NCBI RefSeq assembly: GCF_001428305.1
Contig: NZ_LMRZ01000001.1
Coordinates: forward strand, 372,289-436,288
DNA length: 64,000 bases
Direction: 5' to 3'
Source of the DNA: Janibacter sp. Soil728
GTDB lineage: Bacteria > Actinomycetota > Actinomycetes > Actinomycetales > Dermatophilaceae
Shown here: in pieces, positions 48,542 through 57,695 of the stretch
Layout of the letters: every line of letters begins with the position of its first letter
Position numbering within the stretch: the first letter of the stretch is position 1
Notes under the pieces: model-generated
The model's input: the letters and a program-made list of their open reading frames with translations, nothing else
What the model was told of the DNA's origin: nothing
The model's database searches: none
Position numbers and translations under genes: made by a program

Positions 48542-49969
48542 ATGTCCAGCTCCAACCTCGACCGCCGCACCCTGCTCGGCGGCTCGGCCGGCGCGCTCGG
48601 CCTGCTCGTCGCCGGGAGCGCTGCTCCCTTCGCCTCGCACGCGTCCGCCGCCCAGACCACGCGCCTCGCGGCCGGCTACGGCAAGCTCACCCCGGCCGGC
48701 CCGCTGCTCGCGCTGCCCGAAGGCTTCTCCTACACCGTCCTCGCCGAGTCCGGCACGACGACGGTCGGCGGCTACGCGGTGGCGGACAGCCAGGACGCGA
48801 TGGGCTGCTTCGCCCGTCCCGGCGGCGGCTCGACGATCGTCTGCAACCACGAGGTCGGTGGCGACGCCGAGGTCGGCGTCCCGCACGTCGACGGTCTCGT
48901 CTACGACGCCGGCGCGAAGGGGGGTACCTCCACCCTCGTGGTCACCCAGGACAACAGCGTGGTCGAGCACTACACCTCGGTGGCCGGGACGGTCGACAAC
49001 TGCGCCGGCGGCATCACCCCGTGGGGCACCTGGCTGACCTGCGAGGAGACCGACGAGCGCGCCGGCACCCACGAGGACGACGGGGTGACCTACACCTTCG
49101 AGAAGGACCACGGCTACGTCTTCGAGGTCGACCCGACCAGCCAGGCCGCCAACATCGGCAAGGCAAACATCCCGCTGAAGTTCCTCGGCCGCTTCGAGCA
49201 CGAGGCCGCGGTCGTCGACCCCGGGACCGGCCAGATCTACCTGACCGAGGACGCCGACGAGCCCAACGGGCTCTTCTACCGCTGGACCCCGCCGGCCGGC
49301 TACCGCCAGGGCAAGGGCGCGCTGCACGCCCTGGCCGAGGACGGGGCCGTCGAGGTCGGCACGCTCGAGGCGCTCGTCGCGACCGAGCGCAACGGCCGCC
49401 ACGTGACGGACCTGTCCCTGGCGACCCGCACGCAGACGACCTACACGACGACGTGGGTCGAGGTGCCCGAGCGCGACGCCCAGACCATGCCGATCCGCGA
49501 GCAGCTCACCGACTCCCAGGTCACCCGAGCGCGCAAGCTCGAGGGCCAGTGGTGGGGCGACGGCGGCGTCTACTTCGTCGCGAGCTACGGCCGCACGGAC
49601 GACGGCTCGATCCACGAGCACGACGGCCAGGTGTGGTTCTTCGACCCGAAGAAGCAGACCGTCACGTTGACGACGATCTTCGCCGTCAACGAGGACGGCG
49701 CGGGCGTCGACGGCCCGGACAACATCACCGTCTCGCCCCACGGCGGCCTCGTCCTCGCCGAGGACGGCGACGGCGCCTCGCAGCTCATCGGGGTCACCGA
49801 CCAGGGCAAGGCCTACCGCCTCGCGCTCAACCTCGTCGACGACAGCGAGTGGGCCGGGCCGACCTTCAACGCGGCCGGCACGACCCTCTTCGCCAACATC
49901 CAGGGCGACCCGGGCCGCACCTTCGCGATCACCGGTCCGTGGGGCCGGCCCTCCAACGCCCGGGGCTGA
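48542..49969 (+). CDS. PhoX-family (DUF839) Tat-exported protein
   Basis: 475 residues. The N-terminus NLDRRTLLGGSAGALGLLVA is a twin-arginine signal ending near ASAAQT. The mature part is a beta-propeller of the PhoX/DUF839 family with CNHEVGGDAEVG, TPWGTWLTCEETDE, FEHEAAVVDPGTG and GPDNITVSPHGGLVLAEDGD, which line the Ca/Fe site of PhoX phosphatases. Probably an extracellular alkaline phosphatase or related lactonase-like enzyme. CCAAGGAGTCCC precedes the ATG. Stands alone. Confidence 0.85.
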   Translation: MSSSNLDRRTLLGGSAGALGLLVAGSAAPFASHASAAQTTRLAAGYGKLTPAGPLLALPEGFSYTVLAESGTTTVGGYAVADSQDAMGCFARPGGGSTIVCNHEVGGDAEVGVPHVDGLVYDAGAKGGTSTLVVTQDNSVVEHYTSVAGTVDNCAGGITPWGTWLTCEETDERAGTHEDDGVTYTFEKDHGYVFEVDPTSQAANIGKANIPLKFLGRFEHEAAVVDPGTGQIYLTEDADEPNGLFYRWTPPAGYRQGKGALHALAEDGAVEVGTLEALVATERNGRHVTDLSLATRTQTTYTTTWVEVPERDAQTMPIREQLTDSQVTRARKLEGQWWGDGGVYFVASYGRTDDGSIHEHDGQVWFFDPKKQTVTLTTIFAVNEDGAGVDGPDNITVSPHGGLVLAEDGDGASQLIGVTDQGKAYRLALNLVDDSEWAGPTFNAAGTTLFANIQGDPGRTFAITGPWGRPSNARG

Positions 49970-49993
49970 TCCCGGACCGGCGCCCGGTGGCCC

Positions 49994-50281
49994 TCAGGTC
50001 ACCGGGTGCCAGGGCCGGTCGGGCCGGGTGGCGACGGGGGAGCCGCTCACCCGCACCCCGTAGACCGGCGGGGGGCCGGCGTCGGCGACCCCGAGGTAGG
50101 TGTGGCCGGTGATCCGGCACCACGCCGGCAGGTCGATCGGGGCCACCGGGTCGGTCGTGCTCAGGTGCACGACCGACCCCTCGGCGAGCTCGGCGACGCG
50201 GGCACGCAGCAGGATGAGCAGCCGCGCGCACGAGAGGTCACCCCCGTCGATCCGCTCGACGGGCTCGTCGGTGCCGTCCAC
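49994..50281 (-). CDS. TusA/SirA-like sulfurtransferase-type protein
   Basis: 95 residues from GTG 50281; the start is uncertain because TTG 50296 is also in frame. The line ERIDGGDLSCARLLILLRAR followed by EGSVVHLSTTDPVAPIDLPA fits TusA, whose single conserved Cys (here in LSCARLL) carries persulfide sulfur. The usual CPxP motif is CARL here, so activity may differ. It lies behind the glutathione peroxidase gene, whose stop (50289-50291) comes just before, so the two are probably co-transcribed. Confidence 0.7.
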   Translation of the reverse strand: MDGTDEPVERIDGGDLSCARLLILLRARVAELAEGSVVHLSTTDPVAPIDLPAWCRITGHTYLGVADAGPPPVYGVRVSGSPVATRPDRPWHPVT

Positions 50282-50288
50282 CGGCAGC

Positions 50289-50771
50289 TCAGGCAAGGAC
50301 GGAGCGAAGGGCGGCGACCACCCGCTCGTCGTCCGGCTCCACCCGCGGGCTGAAGCGGGCGACCGGCGTGCCGTCGGCGTCGATGACGAACTTCTCGAAG
50401 TTCCACCGGATGTCGCCGCTCTCGCCACCCTCGTCCTGGGTGTCGACAAGGCCCTCGTAGAGGGCGTGGCGGCCGGGGCCGTTGACCTCGATCTTTTCGC
50501 TCAGGGGGAAGGCGACGCCGTAGGTCGCGGAGCAGAACTCGGCGATCTCCTCGGAGGTGCCCGGCTCCTGCCCGCCGAACTGGTTGCACGGCAGCCCGAC
50601 GACCGCGAGGTCGGGGTGCTGCTCGTGCAGCGCCTCCAGCGCCGTGTACTGCGGGGTCAGCCCGCACTTGGAGGCGACATTGACCAGCAGGGCGGGCTTG
50701 CCGCCGGTCAGGTCGCGCAGGGTGCCGGGGGTGCCGTCGAGGCGGGCGAGGGGGGTGTCCAGGAGGGTCAT
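50289..50771 (-). CDS. Glutathione peroxidase family thiol peroxidase
   Basis: 160 residues. Catalytic tetrad visible: peroxidatic Cys in NVASKCGLTPQY (about 36), Gln/Asn in LPCNQFGGQEPG and Trp/Asn in IRWNFEKFVID. A Cys, not selenocysteine, enzyme; bacterial members mostly use thioredoxin and reduce hydroperoxides. ATG with GGACC only before it; the gap to the divergent-side regulator gene is 9 bp, so it may be read from the regulator's promoter. Confidence 0.92.
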   Translation of the reverse strand: MTLLDTPLARLDGTPGTLRDLTGGKPALLVNVASKCGLTPQYTALEALHEQHPDLAVVGLPCNQFGGQEPGTSEEIAEFCSATYGVAFPLSEKIEVNGPGRHALYEGLVDTQDEGGESGDIRWNFEKFVIDADGTPVARFSPRVEPDDERVVAALRSVLA

Positions 50772-50780
50772 GGTCCGACC

Positions 50781-51749
50781 CTAGCGCCCGCCCCCGACGG
50801 CCTCCGGGGCCGTGAAGCGGTGGCGGTAGGACGTCGGGGTGGTCGAGTAGGCGGCGGTGAAGTTCTGCCGGAAGGTGACCACGCTGGCGAAGCCGCAGGC
50901 GGTCGCGATCGACCCGATGGGACGGTCCGTGCTCTCGAGGAGGCGCCGCGCCTCGTCCAGGCGGTGGGACATGACCCAGCGAGCGGGCGTCGAGCCGGTC
51001 ACCTCGGTGAACCGCCGGGTGAAGTTGCGTCGGCTCATCCCGGCGTGCGCGGCGAGCACCTCGACGGGCAGCGGCTCCTCAAGGTGGGACAGGGCCCAGT
51101 CGATGGTCGCCCCGAGGTGCCCCACTCCTTCGCGCTCGGGCATCGGGCGGATGACGTACTGGGCCTGGTCGCCGTCCCGGTGCGGGGCCACGACGAGGGT
51201 CCGCGCCACCGTCGCCGCGGCGGCCGAGCCCAGGTGCGCCCTCACGATGTGCAGGCAGGCGTCGATGGCCGACGCCGTCCCGGCCGAGGTGAGGACGTCC
51301 CCGTGGTCGATGTAGAGGGCCGCGGAGTTGACCATCAGCCCCGGTCGCCGCTCGTGCAGCTGGTCGACGGCCTCCCAGTGGGTCACGACCTCCCGACCGT
51401 CGAGCACCCCGCTGTCGACCACGGGGAAGGCCCCGAGGCACAGCCCGGCGATCTGGCTGCCGCGGTCCCGCGCAGCGCGGATCCCCGCGGTCAGGGTGTC
51501 CTCGGTGGCGGGCAGGTCGGCCGGCCAGGCCGGCAGGACGACTAGCTCGGCCTCCTCCATCGCGCCCGGTCCGGACACGTCCTCGATCCGCAGCCCCTCG
51601 ACGGTGCGGATGCCGCGGCCGTCCGTCGTCCACACCACGGGGTCCCAGCCGGACGCGAGGCCCTGGCGGCCCACCTCGCCGAAGACGGCGAGAGGCGCGG
51701 CCAGATGGAACATGGTCATGCCCTCGAAGGCATGCACGGCGATGCGCAT
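50781..51749 (-). CDS. GlxA-type transcriptional regulator (DJ-1/PfpI plus AraC HTH)
   Basis: 322 residues. N-terminal DJ-1/PfpI-like domain (about 1-180) with GLCLGAFPVVDSGVLDGR, in which the Cys elbow reads LCLGA, and a C-terminal AraC double helix-turn-helix (about 220-315) with AAHAGMSRRNFTRRFTEVTG and ACGFASVVTFRQNF. Such regulators sense small metabolites. Divergent from the isochorismatase-like gene across ~100 bp, so it probably controls that gene and possibly the peroxidase behind itself. Confidence 0.9.
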   Translation of the reverse strand: MRIAVHAFEGMTMFHLAAPLAVFGEVGRQGLASGWDPVVWTTDGRGIRTVEGLRIEDVSGPGAMEEAELVVLPAWPADLPATEDTLTAGIRAARDRGSQIAGLCLGAFPVVDSGVLDGREVVTHWEAVDQLHERRPGLMVNSAALYIDHGDVLTSAGTASAIDACLHIVRAHLGSAAAATVARTLVVAPHRDGDQAQYVIRPMPEREGVGHLGATIDWALSHLEEPLPVEVLAAHAGMSRRNFTRRFTEVTGSTPARWVMSHRLDEARRLLESTDRPIGSIATACGFASVVTFRQNFTAAYSTTPTSYRHRFTAPEAVGGGR

Positions 51750-51850
51750 TGTGGCCCGATCTCATCGATACATGTCATGTGCGACCCTCACGGTAGAGGG
51801 TCGTGGAGCGCGATGCTGGAGCCAGATCCCATCGAACCCAGGAGCAGATC

Positions 51851-52486
51851 GTGACCACACCCCGCCGCGCCCTCGTCGTCGTCGACGTCCAGCAGGAGTA
51901 CTTCGACGGGATCCTGCAGATCCAGTCCCCGTCGCCCGAGCGCACCCTCGCCAATGTCGTGAGCGTCATCGACGTCGCGCAGGAGCAGGGACTGCCGGTC
52001 GTCGTCGTGCAGCACGAGCTGCCCGAGGGCGCGCCGGTCTTCGCGGCCGGCAGCCACAGCCACGCCCTGCACCCGCAGGTGCAGCAGCGAGTGCAGCCGA
52101 CCTGGAAGCACGTGACCAAGGACAAGGCCAGCGTCTTCGCCGGCACCGACGTCGCCGAGTGGCTGGCGGAGCACGAGGTCGACACCATCACGATCGTCGG
52201 CCACATGGTCAACAACTGCGTCCTGGCCACCGCCGTCGGCGCCGAGGAGCTCGGGCTCACGGCCGAGGTCCTGACCGACGCGACGGGCGCCATCCACCTC
52301 GCCAACGAGGCCGGCAAGGTCTCCGCCGAGCAGCTGCACGAGACCCTGCTCGTGCTCCTGCAGTCCAACTGGGCGGCCGTCGCGACCACCGCGGCATGGA
52401 CGGCCGCCACGCAGGAGGGGCGGGCCCTGCCCGCGAGTGACCTCGGCACCTCCGCGACGCAGGGACGGTCCGCCTTCGCCGGCTGA
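51851..52486 (+). CDS. Isochorismatase-family cysteine hydrolase
   Basis: 211 residues. Catalytic triad Asp in LVVVDVQQEYFDG, Lys in HVTKDKASVF and Cys in GHMVNNCVLATA. Hydrolyses an amide, carbamoyl or vinyl-ether bond; nicotinamidase-like and isochorismatase-like substrates cannot be told apart here. GTG 51851 has AGGAGCAG upstream; the frame from 51803 would extend into the promoter. Divergent from a GlxA-type regulator, its likely controller. The ~210 bp after it show no gene and mark the change to lower GC. Confidence 0.88.
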   Translation: MTTPRRALVVVDVQQEYFDGILQIQSPSPERTLANVVSVIDVAQEQGLPVVVVQHELPEGAPVFAAGSHSHALHPQVQQRVQPTWKHVTKDKASVFAGTDVAEWLAEHEVDTITIVGHMVNNCVLATAVGAEELGLTAEVLTDATGAIHLANEAGKVSAEQLHETLLVLLQSNWAAVATTAAWTAATQEGRALPASDLGTSATQGRSAFAG

Positions 52487-52699
52487 CCCCCGCCCGTGGG
52501 CTCGGCTCGCTGACGGTCGCGGTCCGCACCGCTTCTGGATGTCGGAGCACGAGGAGCGCGGCGGCATTCCAGTTCTGCGAAGGCTTACCGCAGTTGATGG
52601 CCCTGCAGCTCTGACGGGACAACTTCCAGCCGTCGGACTTCCTGACTGCATGGGCATTTGGTGGGACCCGTGAAACGCGAGGCGAAAATAATGATGCGC

Positions 52700-54163
52700 C
52701 TACACAACCAACGGACGGGGTTGCTCACCTTGGACCACCTGGAGGCTTTGGTGATACTCCAGCGCCTCCGGCTCCTCGTTGAATTGGAGCAGCTCACCGG
52801 TGAGTTCCATCAAAAGGTCTCGAGCTTCCGATGGGGTGGCGTAGAAGAACTCACGCCGTAGGTTTACTCGGTTCACGCGAGTGACGGCCAGTCGCCGGTG
52901 CATCTCCGCCTCGATGCCGTAAGCGTCCTCGGAGAAGAACATCGCGTGGACATCGAAGTTGAAGGGGACGCTCGCGTCGCTCAGTTCTCTTACGCGGTCC
53001 ATAGGATCGAGTCGACGTGTCATGCCAACCTTGATCATTCGTGCGCCCAAGGCCCCGACGTTTGAGATGACGTAAACGTATCCAGCTCGAACGTTGGCGG
53101 CGCGGTAGTCAACCTCCTCCATGGCCCTGTCGATCTCATCAAGCTGGGCACGAAGGCGGCCTGCTCCTTCCGAATCTCCCTTTTCTATCAATGCTTGGAG
53201 TGCGTTGGAGTAGTGCTGGCGCTCCTTGTCGAGCCGTGCCTTTTCGCGTGCGATTTCCAGCTCGACCTTCCGCTGCTCGCGCAACCGTTCCTTCTCTTCG
53301 CGCTCCTTCTCCTTTTCGCGGGCCAGCATCTCTTGATAGTCGGCCGTGAGTTCCATTTCGCGAATCCGTAACTGGTGGTAGTGCCCGGTGACGCGGATGC
53401 TCATCGTCTTGCCGAGCCGCTCGATGGTGGCGGTGACCTTGTTGAGGCGCTCTACAGCGGATGCCAGCTTGTAGGGCTTCATGCCGCGGACCAAGTTGTC
53501 CGCCTCGGCGTTGTAAGCGCGGAGCATCAACTTCGAGTAATCCCGGAGCATCTTCTTGCCTTGTGCTTCCGAACCATTGACTGTCCAGCCCTGAGCTGTC
53601 TCGATGGCGCCGCCATCTTGCCGGGCAAGCGCCTTGATCTGGTCCTTCAGTTTTGCCAGTTCATCCTTGTATGTGACTGAGTCCGAGAGCGGGTGACGGT
53701 AGTCGTACAGGCCAACTTCCTGAAGGATCTCCGCTTCTTGAGTCTTCACGACTCTGCTCCGGAGGTCGTCGAGTTCCGCCTGCAGGGTCGCCGTCTCCCG
53801 GACCAATTGGTCTCGCATCTCCCGGATCTCGACCTTTAGCGCCTCGCGCTGACGCTCCAAGTCGGCTACCTCGAGAGCGCCGAGTCGGTCCAACTCACTT
53901 TTCAGGCGGGCAATCTCCTCATTCGCGTTGTCGAGGCTTGCGAGCACTTGTTGGGCATGTTTGCGGACTCCGAACAGTGGAACCTTCGGCTCGGCGTGCC
54001 TTTCGGACTTGGTGGATGCCTGAGTCTGTAGCGCCGCCTGCGATGGAGCGTGAGGACCGGATGTTGCAGGCGCAAGGTGGTTCGTCCATTGGTCGCCATC
54101 CCAGTATCGGAGTTGGGTGTCGTCCTGTGGGTCCGAGTACCAATTTGCTGGCCATTTGCTCAC
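52700..54163 (-). CDS. DUF2510 - coiled coil - DUF4041 - GIY-YIG nuclease fusion
   Basis: 487 residues. DUF2510 module at 3-31 (NWYSDPQDD, LRYWDGDQWTNH), coiled coil at about 78-150, DUF4041-like region at about 150-260 (KKMLRDYSKLMLRAYNAEAD), a second highly charged coiled coil at 275-320, and a T5orf172/GIY-YIG nuclease at about 361-450. The nuclease motifs are YVYVISN (GIY), IKVGMT (YIG), Arg in DRVREL and Glu in GIEAEMHRRL, all present. GTG 54163 follows GGGGAG. GC content is clearly below neighbours and codon use differs, so it was probably acquired horizontally. It may act in phage or plasmid defence; function unproven. Confidence 0.75.
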   Translation of the reverse strand: MSKWPANWYSDPQDDTQLRYWDGDQWTNHLAPATSGPHAPSQAALQTQASTKSERHAEPKVPLFGVRKHAQQVLASLDNANEEIARLKSELDRLGALEVADLERQREALKVEIREMRDQLVRETATLQAELDDLRSRVVKTQEAEILQEVGLYDYRHPLSDSVTYKDELAKLKDQIKALARQDGGAIETAQGWTVNGSEAQGKKMLRDYSKLMLRAYNAEADNLVRGMKPYKLASAVERLNKVTATIERLGKTMSIRVTGHYHQLRIREMELTADYQEMLAREKEKEREEKERLREQRKVELEIAREKARLDKERQHYSNALQALIEKGDSEGAGRLRAQLDEIDRAMEEVDYRAANVRAGYVYVISNVGALGARMIKVGMTRRLDPMDRVRELSDASVPFNFDVHAMFFSEDAYGIEAEMHRRLAVTRVNRVNLRREFFYATPSEARDLLMELTGELLQFNEEPEALEYHQSLQVVQGEQPRPLVV

Positions 54164-54329
54164 GTCGCGCTCCCCGAGTCTTGAGCCAATTCGGCATTTC
54201 CCAACGTACCTTCGGCCAGGGAAAGAGGCTCTGCGTGACTTTGCCGCCTGTTCCCCTGTAGCCGCAGCCTGCCATGGAGCACCGACCGCGCACTGGCTGT
54301 TGGCTTGACGACCTTCCTGAACTACGAGA

Positions 54330-54359
54330 CCCCCCTTCGTCATGAGGCGAAGGGGGGTA
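54330..54359. terminator. Hairpin between copA and the GIY-YIG gene region
   Basis: Perfect 11-bp arms (54330-54340 ACCCCCCTTCG and 54349-54359) around an 8-nt loop. It lies 25 bp past the copA stop and should end copA transcription on the minus strand. Confidence 0.7.
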
Positions 54360-54384
54360 CTCGCGTCGTCGTCGACGGCCCGGC

Positions 54385-56652
54385 TCAGTGGGCCTTGAAA
54401 CCCCGCAGGCGCAGGCTGTTGCTCACGACGAAGACCGAGGAGAAGGCCATCGCCGCGCCGGCGATCATCGGGTTGAGCATCCCGGCCATCGCCAGTGGGA
54501 TCGCTGCGACGTTGTAGGCGAAGGCCCAGAAGAGGTTGCCCTTGATCGTCGACAGGGTGCGCCGGGCCAGCCGGATCGCGTCGACCGCGACCCGCAGGTC
54601 ACCGCGCACGAGGGTCAGGTCGCTGGCCTCGATGGCGACATCGGTTCCGGTGCCCATCGCCAGGCCGAGGTCGGCGGTGGCCAGGGCGGCCGCGTCGTTG
54701 ACGCCGTCACCGACCATGGCGACGACCTTGCCCTCGCCCTGCAGCCGCTCGACGACCGCGACCTTGTCCGCGGGCATGACATCGGCGTAGACGTCCTCCT
54801 CGGCGATCCCGACCTCGGCCGCGACGGCCCGGGCGACGACCTCGTTGTCACCGGTGAGCAGGATCGGCCGCAGCCCCAGGGCGCGCAGCTCGGTGATCGC
54901 CTGCGTCGAGGTGTCCTTGATCGCGTCGGCGACGACGACCAGGCCACGGGCCCGACCACCCCACGCCACCTGGACGACGGTGCCGCCGTCCTGCTGGCGA
55001 GCGGTCGTCGTGGTGTCGAGCTCGGTGCAGCGCATCTGGCCGGCGTCGGTGAGCAGCGCGGGCCGGCCCACCACGACCTCGTGCCCGTCGACGCTCCCGC
55101 GGACGCCGAGCCCCTCGACGTTGGCGAAGTCCTCCACCTGCGGCAGCTCGCCGACCCGCTCCCGGGCGCCGGTGGCGATGGCCTGGGCGATCGGGTGCTC
55201 GGATGCGGCCTCCAGCGCACCGGCATACCGCAGCACGTCGTCCTCGGCGACACCCTCGGCGGCGACGACGTCGATCAACGTCATTCGACCGGTCGTGACG
55301 GTGCCGGTCTTGTCGAGCACGATCGTGTCGACCTTGCGGGTGGACTCCAGCACCTCGGGGCCCTTGATGAGGATGCCCAGCTGGGCGCCGCGACCGGTAC
55401 CGACCATGAGGGCGGTCGGCGTCGCCAGGCCGAGGGCGCAGGGGCAGGCGATGATCAGGACCGCGACGGCTGCGGTGAAGGCCATCGACAGCCCGGTCCC
55501 GATGGCGATCCAGAAGATCAGCGTCGCCAGCGAGAGCACGAGGACGATCGGGACGAAGATCCCGGAGATGCGGTCGGCCAGGCGCTGCGCCTCGGCCTTG
55601 CCGTTCTGCGCGTCGGCGACCATCTGGGCCATCTGCGCCAGCTGGGTGTCGCCGCCGACGCGGGTGGCGCGCACGACGAGGCGACCGCCGGCGTTGACCG
55701 TCGCACCGACGACGCCGTCGCCCGGGGCGACCTCGACGGGGACCGACTCGCCGGTGAGCATCGAGGTGTCGACCGCGGAGGTGCCGCGCTCGATCACGCC
55801 GTCCGTGGCGATCTTCTCGCCCGGACGGACGACGAAGAGCGTCCCGACTGCCAGCTCCTCGACGGGGACCTGCCGCTCGGTGGTCCCGTCGGCGTCGAGG
55901 ACGGTGACCTCCTTGGCGCCCATCTCGAGGAGCGCTCGGAGGGCGGCGCCGGCCTGGCGCTTGGAGCGCTTCTCGAAGTAGCGTCCGGCGAGGATGAAGG
56001 TCGTCACCCCGGCCGCGGCCTCGAGGTAGATGTTGCGCGAGCCGTCACCGCGCTCGACGGTCAGCTCGAAGGGGTGCGTCATACCGGGCATGCCCGCGGT
56101 GCCGAAGAAGAGGGCGTAGAGCGACCAGGCGAGCGCCGCGAGGGTGCCGATCGACACCAGCGTGTCCATCGTCGTCGCGCCGTGCTTGAGGTTGGTCCAG
56201 GCGGCCTTGTGGAAGGGCAGCGCGCCCCAGATCACGACCGGCGCGGCCAGGGTCAGCGACAGCCACTGCCAGTTGGTGAACTGCAGCGGTGGGATCATCG
56301 CCATCGCGATGACCGGGATCGACAGGATCGCCGAGATGATCAGCCGCTGGCGCAGCTGCTCGGTCTCGTCGGGGAGGGCCGGGCCGTCCCCCTTCGCCTC
56401 CTGCGTGCGGGGGAGAGCCGCCCCGTAGCCCGCGGACTCGACCGTCTCGACGAGGCGCTCCGGCGTGACCTCGGGGGCGTAGGTGACCTTCGCCTTCTCG
56501 GTCGCGTAGTTGACCGAGGCGCTCACCCCGTCGAGCTTGTTGAGCTTGCGCTCGATCCGGTTGGCGCACGAGGCGCAGGTCATGCCGGTGATGTCGAGCT
56601 CGACCTGCGTCGAGCCCGCCGTCGGGGTCGGCAGGGTGTGCGGGGCGGTCAT
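54385..56652 (-). CDS. copA: Copper-exporting P1B-type ATPase
   Basis: 755 residues. N-terminal heavy-metal-associated domain with GMTCASC (about 23-29), eight transmembrane helices, ion motif CPCALG, phosphorylation site DKTGT, HP motif in ASEHPIAQ, and [10 protein letters not shown] in the ATP domain. Exports Cu(I). AGGAGAG precedes the ATG. The gene for the CopZ chaperone lies 36 bp upstream on the same strand, in one operon under a CsoR-like site. The multicopper oxidase at 40.6-42 kb may complement this resistance. Confidence 0.95.
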   Translation of the reverse strand: MTAPHTLPTPTAGSTQVELDITGMTCASCANRIERKLNKLDGVSASVNYATEKAKVTYAPEVTPERLVETVESAGYGAALPRTQEAKGDGPALPDETEQLRQRLIISAILSIPVIAMAMIPPLQFTNWQWLSLTLAAPVVIWGALPFHKAAWTNLKHGATTMDTLVSIGTLAALAWSLYALFFGTAGMPGMTHPFELTVERGDGSRNIYLEAAAGVTTFILAGRYFEKRSKRQAGAALRALLEMGAKEVTVLDADGTTERQVPVEELAVGTLFVVRPGEKIATDGVIERGTSAVDTSMLTGESVPVEVAPGDGVVGATVNAGGRLVVRATRVGGDTQLAQMAQMVADAQNGKAEAQRLADRISGIFVPIVLVLSLATLIFWIAIGTGLSMAFTAAVAVLIIACPCALGLATPTALMVGTGRGAQLGILIKGPEVLESTRKVDTIVLDKTGTVTTGRMTLIDVVAAEGVAEDDVLRYAGALEAASEHPIAQAIATGARERVGELPQVEDFANVEGLGVRGSVDGHEVVVGRPALLTDAGQMRCTELDTTTTARQQDGGTVVQVAWGGRARGLVVVADAIKDTSTQAITELRALGLRPILLTGDNEVVARAVAAEVGIAEEDVYADVMPADKVAVVERLQGEGKVVAMVGDGVNDAAALATADLGLAMGTGTDVAIEASDLTLVRGDLRVAVDAIRLARRTLSTIKGNLFWAFAYNVAAIPLAMAGMLNPMIAGAAMAFSSVFVVSNSLRLRGFKAH

Positions 56653-56688
56653 GTCTCTCTCCTGTGGTGGCGAAGGGGGTGGTGCCGG

Positions 56689-56895
56689 TCAGACCAGCTG
56701 GTAGCCGGCCTCTTCGACGGCGGTGCGCACGGCTGCGGCGTCGACGGGCTCGGCGCTGCTCACGGTCACGACGCCGGTCTCGAGCTCGACCTGGACGCCC
56801 TCGACGCCGGCGATCTCCTGGATCTCCTCGGTGACGGAGCTGACGCAGTGGCCGCAGGTCATGCCGGTGACGGTGTAGGTGGCGGTGGTGCTCAT
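56689..56895 (-). CDS. copZ: Copper chaperone CopZ (HMA domain)
   Basis: 68 residues, one heavy-metal-associated fold with the Cu(I) site GMTCGHC (Cys14, Cys17) and EEAGYQLV at the end. Delivers copper to CopA. ATG 56895 follows GAAAGGAC; a longer frame up to 56961 would run through the promoter. First gene of the copper operon, 36 bp before copA. Confidence 0.93.
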   Translation of the reverse strand: MSTTATYTVTGMTCGHCVSSVTEEIQEIAGVEGVQVELETGVVTVSSAEPVDAAAVRTAVEEAGYQLV

Positions 56896-56933
56896 GGGGA
56901 TGTCCTTTCGACGGGGTGTTGCTTCGTACAAGT

Positions 56934-56961
56934 ACTGTACCCCCCTAGGGTATTCCGTCAA
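56934..56961 (-). promoter_or_regulatory. copZA promoter with CsoR-like operator
   Basis: On the minus strand, TTGACG (56961-56956) and TACAGT (56939-56934) are 16 bp apart. The spacer holds the near-palindrome TACCC-CCCTA-GGGTA (56938-56952), typical of CsoR sites. Copper would release the repressor. No csoR gene is in the window. Confidence 0.6.
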
Positions 56962-57035
56962 AGACGGAAAGCTCCCCTCTCGCCCACCACGTGGCCTCGC
57001 CCTCGCCCTGCGCGGACGCTGACTACTCTCAAGAC

Positions 57036-57695
57036 ATGCCAGCCCTCGCCGCCCTCGTCGTGGTCACCCTGATCCACCTCGGCGCGCAGGCAGCGGCGCC
57101 GGGCGGAGTGCTCGCCGATGTCACCCAGGTGCTGCTGATGCCGCTCCTGCTGTGGTTCCTCGTCACCACGACGCGACGACCCCACTCGCTCCTCGTGCGT
57201 CTGACGGTGGTGGCCCTGGTCCTGTCCTGGCTCGGCGACACGGTCCCGCGCTTCGTGGCGGACGGCAGCGAGCTCGGCTTCATGCTCATGCTCGGGGCCT
57301 TCCTGCTGGCGCAGCTCGCCTACGTGGCTGCCCTGTACCCCTTCGCCGAGAGCAGCATCGCGCGCACCCGGCCCGCCCTCGTCGCTCCCTACGCCCTCGC
57401 GCTCGTGGCCTTGCTCGTCGTCGTGACCCTGGGCAGCGGATTCATCTGGCAGGTGGCGCTCTACGGGGTCGCGATCATGACGATGGCCGTGCTGGCCACC
57501 GGCCTGGACCGCGTCGCCACGATCGGGGCGATCATCTTCGTCATCTCCGATGCGCTCATCGCGGTGCGCGCCTTCGCCGATGTCGAGCTGCCGCTTCACG
57601 GGGTGTGGGTGATGCTCACGTACGTCGTCGGTCAGGCGATGCTCGTCGCTGCCATCGCCCACCGCGACCGGGTGGATCACGTGCGGCACGGGTGA
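57036..57695 (+). CDS. YhhN-family membrane protein (lysoplasmalogenase-like)
   Basis: 219 residues, seven or eight transmembrane segments. Contains LSWLGDTVPRF and FVISDALIAVRAF, with the conserved acidic residues of the YhhN/TMEM86 family, whose members hydrolyse lysoplasmalogens. ATG 57036 is preferred over 56991, which would lie over the copper promoter. The TGA overlaps the GTG of the MFS gene, so the two form a small operon. Confidence 0.8.
   Translation: MPALAALVVVTLIHLGAQAAAPGGVLADVTQVLLMPLLLWFLVTTTRRPHSLLVRLTVVALVLSWLGDTVPRFVADGSELGFMLMLGAFLLAQLAYVAALYPFAESSIARTRPALVAPYALALVALLVVVTLGSGFIWQVALYGVAIMTMAVLATGLDRVATIGAIIFVISDALIAVRAFADVELPLHGVWVMLTYVVGQAMLVAAIAHRDRVDHVRHG

Noticed and set aside
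54388-57072. 894-codon plus-strand open frame opposite copA
   Set aside because: It reads Asp/Gly/Arg-rich sequence antisense to a clear P-type ATPase and crosses copZ and its promoter.
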